Part shown: piece by piece, positions 1 to 6,243 of the stretch
How the letters are laid out: each line of letters opens with the position of its first letter
Position numbering within the stretch: position 1 is the stretch's first letter
Source of the DNA: Oscillospiraceae bacterium
GTDB lineage: Bacteria; Bacillota; Clostridia; UMGS1883
NCBI GenBank assembly: GCA_022508735.1
Contig: JAFLUQ010000090.1
Location: forward strand, 1 to 9,349
DNA length: 9,349 nt
Direction of reading: 5' to 3'
Program-made: the position numbers and the translations under genes
Notes under the pieces: model-generated
Databases searched by the model: none
What the model was told of the DNA's origin: nothing
Seen by the model: the letters and a program-made list of their open reading frames with translations, nothing else

Positions 1-27
1 ATTTTCTTATTTCTAAGCCCTTGAACT

Positions 28-143
28 ACGAACGAAAATCACCACTCGGCGTACCAACGTACGCCGTCGGGAGGGATTGTTTCGTCGGCTACGCCGTCGT
101 TACAAGCTGATTTTCGTCCGTTCTGCACGATTTTTTCGGACGG
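28..143. repeat. Intergenic palindromic repeat cluster
   Basis: This gene-free stretch contains several complementary segments. CGAAAATCA (33-41) pairs perfectly with TGATTTTCG (108-116), and GAA (30-32) can extend the stem to TTC (121-123) across a 4-base bulge. Inside it, CGGCGTAC (47-54) and GTACGCCG (59-66) form a perfect 8-bp hairpin with a 4-base loop. TACGCCGTCG occurs as a direct repeat at 60-69 and 90-99. CGTCCG (115-120) can alternatively pair with CGGACG (137-142). This nested layout is typical of short mobile or structured intergenic repeats that occur many times per genome, but copy number cannot be seen from one window. I see no transposase, no tRNA and no convincing reading frame in 1-214. 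Confidence 0.55.
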
Positions 144-214
144 TCTGAGTAGAGCCACACTATAAGGCAAGTTTTTTGCATCCACTTGTGTTGCACCAGG
201 TGTTATTTGGGAAA

Positions 215-823
215 TTATCCGATAAACATCTGAGTCCAGTAGTTTCCGTCGGCGACATATCCGACGCCGATCTGAGTGTATGACGAATTGAGAATATTGG
301 CTCTGTGGCCGCTCGAATTCATCCAGCCGCCCATTACGGCCGCCGGTGTTTTGTAGCCTTGGGCAATGTTTTCTCCGGCATAGCGGTAAGAAATGCCGAA
401 GCTTTTCATCATGTCAAAGGGCGACCCGTAGGTCGGGCTGGTGTGAGAAAAGTATTTTTTGTCGTGCATATCCTGAGACTTATATCTCGCAACGCGGCTC
501 AGCTCCCAGTTTGCCGTGAGCGCTTTGAGACCGCTTTTTACTCTTTGTTCGTTTACGAGGTCGATCACCTGCTGCTCGTAAGAGGTGATCTCGGAGTCAG
601 GCAAAGGAACGTATACCTTTTGGCCGGGATATATCAGGTCGGGATTCGTGAACTGCGGATTCGCCTCAATTATCTCACTGAGACCGACCTGATATTTTAC
701 CGCTATCTTCCAAAGTGAATCTCCTTTGACGACAGTATAGGTGTCTGTCATTGCCATTGCGCTTATACTAAGGCATGATAAGGCTAAAATAAAAGCGACA
801 ATGGCCGTATAAAATTTTTTCAC
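215..823 (-). CDS. Secreted LysM-CAP domain protein (YkwD/SafA-like)
   Basis: This is a predicted exported 202-residue protein. Residues 1-24 form a signal peptide (KK, then a hydrophobic stretch, ending SAMA). Residues 28-73 form one LysM domain (TYTVVKGDSLWKIA to PGQKVYVP), which binds peptidoglycan glycan chains. Residues 83-202 form a bacterial CAP/SCP domain with the family's typical pieces: FSHTSP around His127, AGENIA around Glu151, and SSGHRANIL around His173, ending in YWTQMFIG. I chose the GTG at 823 because AAGGAGGG lies just upstream and the signal peptide begins there. A longer in-frame ATG at 907 would add 28 residues ahead of the signal peptide and would fall inside the typA terminator. 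The gene lies downstream of typA on the same strand but behind that terminator, so it is probably transcribed separately; no good promoter is visible. Bacterial CAP proteins are abundant in spore-formers, but their biochemical role is poorly defined. Domain assignment is firm; function is open. Confidence 0.93.
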   Translation of the reverse strand: MKKFYTAIVAFILALSCLSISAMAMTDTYTVVKGDSLWKIAVKYQVGLSEIIEANPQFTNPDLIYPGQKVYVPLPDSEITSYEQQVIDLVNEQRVKSGLKALTANWELSRVARYKSQDMHDKKYFSHTSPTYGSPFDMMKSFGISYRYAGENIAQGYKTPAAVMGGWMNSSGHRANILNSSYTQIGVGYVADGNYWTQMFIG

Positions 824-894
824 GTTATCCCTCCTTTCGTTATTAATATTTTCAGAAGAACATGGCGCAATACGAGATAAAATATGTAATAAAA

Positions 895-925
895 AAGGCT
901 TCGGCAAATGAGATGCCGAAGCCTT
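895..925 (-). terminator. Intrinsic terminator after typA
   Basis: AAGGCTTCGGCA (895-906) and its exact complement TGCCGAAGCCTT (914-925) form a 12-bp perfect stem with a 7-base loop. Read on the minus strand, it is followed by a run of T (complement of the A tract at 891-896). It lies 13 bases past the typA stop, so it should end the HD-typA transcript before the LysM-CAP gene. Confidence 0.92.
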
Positions 926-937
926 GATAATTGGAAT

Positions 938-2767
938 TTATTTCTTTTTTGCACGGTTGGCGGCCTTCGCGCGAAGGTCGGTATTGAGTATGGCCTTGCG
1001 CAGGCGCAGGAAGTGGGGAGTAACCTCCAAGAGTTCGTCGTCGCCGATGAATTCAAGGCACTCCTCGAGGCTCATGTTTCGGGGAGGAGTCAGGCGGATA
1101 TTGTCATCGCTGCCGGCGGCGCGCATATTTGTGGCCTGCTTGCGCTTGCACACGTTCACAACAATATCCTCAAGGCGGCTGCACTCGCCGACCACCATGC
1201 CTTCATATACCTTTTCGCCGGGCCCGATAAACATTTCACCGCGCTCCTGAGCATTGGCAAGACCGTAGGCTACGGCGTCGCCATCCTCATGAGCAATGAG
1301 GCTGCCGCGGCTGCGAGTGGTGAAATCGCCCTCGATAAAGGGCTCGTAGCTGTCGAATACGTGATTTATAACGCCGGTGCCCTTGGTGGCTGTCAGCAGC
1401 TCGCCTCGGTAGCCGATGAGGCCGCGGGCCGGTATGCGGAATTCGAGCTTCGTATAGCCTACGGCGCCGGGGGCCATATTTACAAGCGTACCCTTGCGGC
1501 TGCCTATGCCCTCCATTACCACGCCTGTGTGCTCATCGGGAACATCAACGGTAAGCAGTTCTATAGGCTCGCAGATCACACCGTCGATCTCTTTGTTTAT
1601 TGTCTGGGGCTTACCAACGGCGAATTCATAGCCCTGACGGCGCATGTTCTCAATGAGCACGCTCAGGTGAAGCTCGCCGCGGCCGGACACCACGAAGCGG
1701 TCAGGGCTGTCGGTCTCGGTGACCTTGAGTGCGATATTGCTCTCAAGCTCCTTCATGAGGCGGTCGCGCAGGTGGCGGCTGGTAACGTAGCTGCCGTCCT
1801 TACCCGCAAAGGGACTGTCGTTGACGCTGAAGGTCATGGAAAGCACGGGCTCGTCCACGGGGGTGAAGGGAAGAGGCTCTACCTCGGCAGGGGAGCAGAT
1901 GGTGTCGCCGATATTGATCTTATCTATACCGCTGATGGCAACTATCTCTCCGGCTCCGGCCTCGGCGATAGTTTCGCGGCTCAGGTTTGTGAAGCAGTGG
2001 AGCTTGCTTACGCGGGCGTTATAGGGCGGCATGTTTTCACGGCAGACGGTTATGGGCATATTTGTTTTAACTATGCCGCGGTCTATCTTGCCTATGGCTA
2101 TGCGGCCGGTAAAGTTGTCGTAGTCGATGTTGGAAACCAGCATGCGGAACTCGCCGTCCACTGTGTTTTTCGGTGATGGAATGGTATCTACTATGAGGTC
2201 GAACAGCACCTTAAGATTGTCGGGATGGTTGTCCGGCGAGAGGCTGGCCCAGCCGTCACGTCCGCTGACGTATACTATAGGTGCGTCAAGCTGCTCGTCG
2301 GTGGCTCCGAGGTCTATAAACAGCTCTAAGAGCTCGTCGGTCACCTCGTAGGGGCGGGCGCCGTCACGGTCAACCTTGTTAATGACCATGATGGGGCAGA
2401 GATTGAGAGCTAAGGCCTTCTTGAGAACAAAGCGGGTCTGGGGCATACAGCCCTCGAAGGCGTCGACCAAGAGCAGCACTCCGTCGGCCATCTTAAGGCC
2501 GCGCTCTACCTCGCCGCCGAAGTCGGCGTGACCAGGGGTATCTATTATATTGATCTTAACGCCATTGTATACAAGGCTCGTATTTTTGGCAAGTATGGTT
2601 ATGCCGCGCTCGCGCTCAAGGTCATTTGAGTCCATAACACGCTCCTCCACCTGCTCGTTCTCGCGGAAAACACCGCTCTGGCGGAGCATGGCGTCAACAA
2701 GGGTAGTCTTGCCGTGGTCTACGTGGGCGATGATGGCGATGTTTCTTATGTTTTTTGCTTCTGTCAT
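938..2767 (-). CDS. typA: Ribosome-associated GTPase TypA/BipA
   Basis: This 609-residue translational GTPase of the EF-G/LepA class binds the ribosome, assists 50S assembly and affects growth under stress or cold; these roles are known for the family. The G motifs are complete: AHVDHGKT (14-21), RGITI (54-58), DTPGHADF (76-83), NKVD (130-133) and SGRDG (168-172). A beta-barrel domain II follows (about 200-290), then EF-G III/V-like domains and the TypA-specific C-terminal domain (about 480-600). The latter includes the PARGLIGYRGELLT and TRSRGSL segments. A basic tail ends in KKK. Length is normal for the family (about 600-615). The ATG at 2767 has a GGAGGA ribosome site about 7 bases upstream. 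It follows the HD-domain gene by 15 bp and appears to share that gene's promoter. No missing residue or frameshift is seen. Confidence 0.98.
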   Translation of the reverse strand: MTEAKNIRNIAIIAHVDHGKTTLVDAMLRQSGVFRENEQVEERVMDSNDLERERGITILAKNTSLVYNGVKINIIDTPGHADFGGEVERGLKMADGVLLLVDAFEGCMPQTRFVLKKALALNLCPIMVINKVDRDGARPYEVTDELLELFIDLGATDEQLDAPIVYVSGRDGWASLSPDNHPDNLKVLFDLIVDTIPSPKNTVDGEFRMLVSNIDYDNFTGRIAIGKIDRGIVKTNMPITVCRENMPPYNARVSKLHCFTNLSRETIAEAGAGEIVAISGIDKINIGDTICSPAEVEPLPFTPVDEPVLSMTFSVNDSPFAGKDGSYVTSRHLRDRLMKELESNIALKVTETDSPDRFVVSGRGELHLSVLIENMRRQGYEFAVGKPQTINKEIDGVICEPIELLTVDVPDEHTGVVMEGIGSRKGTLVNMAPGAVGYTKLEFRIPARGLIGYRGELLTATKGTGVINHVFDSYEPFIEGDFTTRSRGSLIAHEDGDAVAYGLANAQERGEMFIGPGEKVYEGMVVGECSRLEDIVVNVCKRKQATNMRAAGSDDNIRLTPPRNMSLEECLEFIGDDELLEVTPHFLRLRKAILNTDLRAKAANRAKKK

Positions 2768-2782
2768 AAGTATTCCTCCGAT

Positions 2783-3361
2783 TTATCTGTTAGATCTTTT
2801 CTCAGTTACAAAGCTGCTCCAGTTATCCGCATAGTGCAGGAGGAGCAAGAGCGGCTTCTCCTTGGCGGCAACGGAGTGATTGTCGTCTACATACTGACCG
2901 TCGTGGTAAACTATGGCCTGAGCTTCGTCCTCAGTCAGCGGAAAGCGCGGCCCTATGAGATAGAGGCTTCGCACCGGTACGCTCATATATGTGAGACGGT
3001 CGCTCATGCGGAAGGGCGCGGCTATACCGTATTCCTTTTGCTTTTGGGTTGGGGTGTTTGGGAGATAGAGCGGTTTTCCGGGAACGCCGGCCTTTCCGAG
3101 GTCATGCAGCAGGGCAACTACAACGCAGCTTTCCTCGCTTATTCCCGGCGAAAGCGCCAGGCGAAGCTTTAAAAGCGCCTCACAAACGTTCACGCTGTGC
3201 TCCAACAGCCCGCCTTCGTGATTCAGGTGGTAGCGCGTGCTGGCGGGCGCACTCAGGTATGCGGTCTCGTTTTCCACAAAGTTCATCAGAGAGGTAAATT
3301 CGTCTTTGCGCTTTGTAACGAGGCTTTTGAAATGCTCGTATTTTTCCATAATTTCACTCAT
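2783..3361 (-). CDS. HD-domain phosphohydrolase
   Basis: This 192-residue soluble protein has no signal peptide or membrane segment. It carries the HD metal-binding set: SAPASTRYHLNHEGGLLEHS (about 37-56, with His45, His48 and His55), the paired LLHDLGK (His86-Asp87), YHDGQ (His153-Asp154) and HYAD (His176, Asp179). The N-terminal GGLLEHS pattern is shared with small clostridial HD hydrolases and with the HD part of the YhaM exoribonuclease, but there is no OB-fold, so it is not YhaM. HD enzymes usually hydrolyse phosphoester bonds in nucleotides or nucleic acids with a divalent metal; the substrate here cannot be read from sequence. The ATG at 3361 has a strong GGAGGG site 5-10 bases upstream. 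It is first in the transcript, with typA 15 bp downstream, which suggests co-expression but does not prove joint function. Confidence 0.88.
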   Translation of the reverse strand: MSEIMEKYEHFKSLVTKRKDEFTSLMNFVENETAYLSAPASTRYHLNHEGGLLEHSVNVCEALLKLRLALSPGISEESCVVVALLHDLGKAGVPGKPLYLPNTPTQKQKEYGIAAPFRMSDRLTYMSVPVRSLYLIGPRFPLTEDEAQAIVYHDGQYVDDNHSVAAKEKPLLLLLHYADNWSSFVTEKRSNR

Positions 3362-3390
3362 TGTATTCCCTCCTCATTTTGACCTCAACC

Positions 3391-3419
3391 ATTATACACC
3401 AGAGCACAAAAAATTTCAA
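3391..3419 (-). promoter_or_regulatory. Sigma-A-type promoter for HD gene-typA
   Basis: On the minus strand, a TTGAAA -35 box (3414-3419) is separated by 17 bp from a perfect TATAAT -10 box (3391-3396). Transcription would start near 3384, giving a short leader of about 23 bases that ends in the GAGGAGGG ribosome site of the HD gene. Boxes and spacing are near consensus, so this is a confident prediction of the operon's main promoter. Confidence 0.85.
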
Positions 3420-3427
3420 GATTTATA

Positions 3428-3456
3428 TTGCAAAATCCTTGGATTTAGTGTAAAAT
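3428..3456 (+). promoter_or_regulatory. Candidate promoter for WG-repeat lipoprotein gene
   Basis: TTGCAA (3428-3433) and TAAAAT (3451-3456) are separated by 17 bp. A perfect TATAAT follows at 3458-3463 but has no suitably spaced -35 box. The -35 boxes of this promoter and the divergent HD-typA promoter are only 8 bp apart, so the two polymerases could compete for the site. This is weaker than the opposite promoter. Confidence 0.6.
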
Positions 3457-3492
3457 GTATAATAAATATAGGTAGACGGAGGTACTTTTTGT

Positions 3493-4320
3493 ATGAGAAG
3501 AAAAAATATAAAGCCAATAGCAGCTTTGTTGGCGGCTATAATGCTTTCAGGGTGCGGAAATAACGGCATGACGAAGGAATTTGCGAAGCAGAAGGAGGCT
3601 GCCGAGAGCAAAAGCGGCATAATATACAAAACGACATATTTCGTGACCACCGAGGGAGACGAGGGTTTCCCCTATCCCGAAACAAACAGCGCGGGCAAGG
3701 TGCGCTTTGTTTGTAATACTGAGAACGGAAAAGAAGCCCTGACCGACTACGAGTTTGACGACGCTCACGGCAGCTACTGCCTTGTGGAGAATATTTTCAT
3801 CGCCCCTGCCATGACAGACGGCAAGTGGGGTTATGTTCTGCTGGAGGTCCCAATGGAAAGCGAGGACGGTGAAGGTATCGAAAAGCCCGCCGAGATCGGT
3901 GAGATAGTCTGGGAAATAGAGCCGAAATACGAAAACGCCGAGGCCTTCACCGAGCAGATAGCTGCGGTTAAGATCGACGGCAAGTACGGGGCAATAAACG
4001 AAAACGGTGAGCTTGTGCTGCCGGCCATATACGACAGCATGAAATATCGCTCCTTCGGCGTGATTCCCGTCTCGCTTAACGGCGAGTGGTATTTCCTTGG
4101 CGCCAATGGCAATTCACTGTTCGGCCCCTTTGAGGACGCCGAGAGCTATGAATTCGGCTTCGCCGCGGTAAAGCGCGACGGCAAGTGGGGCTATATCGAC
4201 AAGAACGGCAAGGACGCAACCGCTTTTGTCTACGACGAGGTATACGCCGTAGAGGCCGAGGGCACCGCATGGGTACGTACCGGCGAAAAATGGGAGCACG
4301 TGCAGGTGAGAAATTATTAA
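3493..4320 (+). CDS. WG-repeat lipoprotein
   Basis: This 275-residue predicted membrane-anchored extracytoplasmic lipoprotein has a basic start (MRRKN), a hydrophobic segment and the lipobox LSGC with Cys21 as the lipidated residue. The mature part contains WG/KWG-type repeats. GKWGYV lies near residue 110. GKYGAINENGELVLPAIYD lies near 162. A divergent copy, GEWYFLGANGN, lies near 196. GKWGYIDKNGK lies near 229 and is followed by FVYDEVYA. Such repeats form small beta units and usually act in binding; no catalytic residues are visible. Its ATG has GGAGGT 9 bases upstream. It is transcribed divergently from the HD-typA operon. The next gene has its own promoter 12 bases after this stop, so the two need not be co-transcribed, although readthrough is possible because no hairpin terminator separates them. 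Ligand and role are unknown. Confidence 0.9.
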   Translation: MRRKNIKPIAALLAAIMLSGCGNNGMTKEFAKQKEAAESKSGIIYKTTYFVTTEGDEGFPYPETNSAGKVRFVCNTENGKEALTDYEFDDAHGSYCLVENIFIAPAMTDGKWGYVLLEVPMESEDGEGIEKPAEIGEIVWEIEPKYENAEAFTEQIAAVKIDGKYGAINENGELVLPAIYDSMKYRSFGVIPVSLNGEWYFLGANGNSLFGPFEDAESYEFGFAAVKRDGKWGYIDKNGKDATAFVYDEVYAVEAEGTAWVRTGEKWEHVQVRNY

Positions 4321-4331
4321 TAAAATTTAAT

Positions 4332-4360
4332 TTGACGATGCGGCTAATTTATGATAAAAT
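4332..4360 (+). promoter_or_regulatory. Promoter of the twin-lipoprotein operon
   Basis: TTGACG (4332-4337) and TAAAAT (4355-4360) are separated by 17 bp, and the -10 box is preceded by TGA (4352-4354), which matches the extended -10 form TGN. Start of transcription would be near 4367, leaving a leader of about 25 bases that carries the TAGGAGGT ribosome site at 4377-4384. This should be a strong housekeeping promoter for the three genes up to 9185. Confidence 0.82.
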
Positions 4361-4391
4361 GAAAATACAATGACCATAGGAGGTAATTGCC

Positions 4392-6224
4392 GTGAAAAAG
4401 CTTGTTTCCGTTATTCTGGCTCTGGCTATGTGCGCCGTGTTTCTGCCGGGCTGTGCTCCGGGAGATGTGGAGCTGTATAACGCACTGGAGAAAAGCGACG
4501 CGGCGGAGAACTACACCGCCGTTACAACGCTCAGCTATAAGATAGACGTAACAAGGCCCTTTACATCAGCGGTCAGACCTGACGACGATCTCTACGGAAC
4601 GTGGGATTATGACGGTGAGGCCGCAGAATATAATGAGCTGCTCACGAATTTTGTCGAGCTGGGCGAACTGGTGAAGGTAAAGGCTGTCACCGCCAAGTCC
4701 GGCGATAACTCAAAAATAGACGTGACCCTTGCCATGCCCGACGCCGAGGCGGACTTCACCCTCTGGCAACAGGGCGAGAATCGGATCATAGCCCGTATTC
4801 CCTCTATGGTTTCGCCCTTTATCTACAATATTGCAGGCGGAAAGCCGTACATATACGCTGACGCAGATGAATTGGCGGCTATGATCTCCGGAGGCGAAGT
4901 TCCGAAGCTCAGCAGTGAGTTCGGTGAACAGCTTAAGAACGCCTTTGTTGGCCGGCTTACATATCCTCTTGTTACTGAGACCGCTCAGAAGGGTGATGAA
5001 ACCGTCTATACCGTGCGCCTTGACGCTGCGGCCATTAAGGGGCTGAGTATGGATGCTCTGTCTGTGCTCTCTGAGCCTGAGGTCGTGAGCCTTATGGCTG
5101 CGGCTGTATACGCCTTAAGCTCTGAGGACAGCGGCATTACCCTTGACGAGTTTAAAGAGGGTATCATGGAAGAGATAGAAATCTCCAGGCTGAGCGCTGA
5201 GGATATCTTTGCGGCCATAGATGCCGGCGGACTGCTGGACAACGGCCTCACCATGCGTTTTACCGTGAAGGACGGCCTTGTGATCCGCCGGGAAATTGAG
5301 CTCTGTGTGGACTTTGACGCTGAAAAAATAGATGCGGCGATATATGAAGATGATACCGTATTGGTGATCAACGGGGCCTTTTCTGTATCGGTCAGCGCGG
5401 TAACCGATTTCGCGTACGGCGCGGCGGCTGTGGATATGCCCGTGCTGACAGCTGAAAACAGCATCAACATCGGCGCGGAGTATGCCGAATACATGGCCTA
5501 TGAGGCCGCCCGCGAGTCGTGGTACGAAAACATGGTCGAGGGTTGGGAAAACTACCATGCCCCCACCTCCTATCTTTATAGGCACAGCGCTGACGACCCC
5601 ATAACCATCAAAAACCTTGAAAACGGAAAGGAAGTCACCGTAACTCCCGGTATAGTTGTTGCCGGCGAAAACACCTGGCAGTACGGTATAGCAATGCCTG
5701 TGGAGGAGGTGCTTTCGGTCATTGACGGCGCGAGCATGAGCTGGAACCCGATAACTTTGGGAGTGGAGGTGCGCTACCCGTATATCAGCGGATACTCCGC
5801 CCTTGATGGCAGCGAGGCGGTGCTTTTCCTGCCCAATGCCGACGGTGTGAGATATCTGAGAGAGTATTGGGAAAATTCGGATTTTGATTATGAATATTAC
5901 ACGACGGTCTATAACGGTGATATTCTCAGCAGCGAGACCGTATATTTGCTTCAAAGCTATGACAATATATTCTTTGAGGACTATTACGGCTATGCCGAGG
6001 ACGGAAGTATTCTCGGATATAGCCCGTACTACGATGAGAACGGAAAGGTTTATGCTGACTTTGACGACCTTTTCAGCTACTTAGGCTATGTGTGCAAGCT
6101 GGAGGGCAATGTTTTAAGTATACGCGCTGAGAACGCACGCTTCAGTTATAACGGTATAGAAGATAACTTATTCTATAGACTGAATGGTGACAGCTACTAC
6201 GATTACTATTATTATCGTTACTAA
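4392..6224 (+). CDS. Lipoprotein with stalk-like C-terminal domain (paralogue A)
   Basis: This 610-residue protein starts at a GTG preceded by GGAGGT with 7-base spacing. It is a predicted lipoprotein: a hydrophobic signal, then lipobox LPGC with Cys21. Residues about 40-330 alternate short strand-like stretches and helices. They resemble in general character the lipid- or ligand-carrier folds seen in LppX/LolA/DUF6612-type lipoproteins, but I see no diagnostic motif. Near 403 begins TIKNLENGKEVTVTP, then MPVEEVLSVIDGASMSWNP (about 435-453). This matches the pattern of copper amine oxidase N-terminal-like 'stalk' domains (hydrophobic P-L-E, L-GA, W-P). A second half-repeat follows near 548-578, ending LEGNVLSI. 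The C-terminal third is rich in tyrosine and acidic residues and ends in a tyrosine run. Despite the domain name, nothing suggests amine oxidase activity. Three consecutive in-frame stops (TAA TAG TGA) end the gene. The next gene, a clear paralogue, begins 19 bp later. Function is unknown. Confidence 0.9.
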   Translation: MKKLVSVILALAMCAVFLPGCAPGDVELYNALEKSDAAENYTAVTTLSYKIDVTRPFTSAVRPDDDLYGTWDYDGEAAEYNELLTNFVELGELVKVKAVTAKSGDNSKIDVTLAMPDAEADFTLWQQGENRIIARIPSMVSPFIYNIAGGKPYIYADADELAAMISGGEVPKLSSEFGEQLKNAFVGRLTYPLVTETAQKGDETVYTVRLDAAAIKGLSMDALSVLSEPEVVSLMAAAVYALSSEDSGITLDEFKEGIMEEIEISRLSAEDIFAAIDAGGLLDNGLTMRFTVKDGLVIRREIELCVDFDAEKIDAAIYEDDTVLVINGAFSVSVSAVTDFAYGAAAVDMPVLTAENSINIGAEYAEYMAYEAARESWYENMVEGWENYHAPTSYLYRHSADDPITIKNLENGKEVTVTPGIVVAGENTWQYGIAMPVEEVLSVIDGASMSWNPITLGVEVRYPYISGYSALDGSEAVLFLPNADGVRYLREYWENSDFDYEYYTTVYNGDILSSETVYLLQSYDNIFFEDYYGYAEDGSILGYSPYYDENGKVYADFDDLFSYLGYVCKLEGNVLSIRAENARFSYNGIEDNLFYRLNGDSYYDYYYYRY

Positions 6225-6243
6225 TAGTGAGGAGGTATGAACG

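Noticed and set aside
160..210. Possible terminator after the LysM-CAP gene, including the CACC-A-GGTG palindrome
   Set aside because: The stem is only 4 bp with a 1-base centre and has no following T run on the minus strand.
824..907. Upstream in-frame ATG of the LysM-CAP gene at 907
   Set aside because: It would place 28 residues before a clear signal peptide and start inside the typA terminator. The GTG at 823 has a strong ribosome site.
841..910. Possible promoters for the LysM-CAP gene, such as TTGCCG or TTGCGC with AT-rich -10 candidates
   Set aside because: Each matches only about four of six bases in both boxes; not strong enough to list as a feature.
908..2176. Long plus-strand open frame (422 codons) opposite typA
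   Set aside because: It is the antisense shadow of typA, whose G motifs and full-length match are unambiguous. The antisense product has no recognisable domain and no ribosome site at its start.
5115..5954. Minus-strand open frame (279 codons) opposite paralogue A
   Set aside because: Antisense shadow in a GC-biased frame; the plus-strand gene has a lipobox, a ribosome site and a paralogue, and the antisense frame has none of these.
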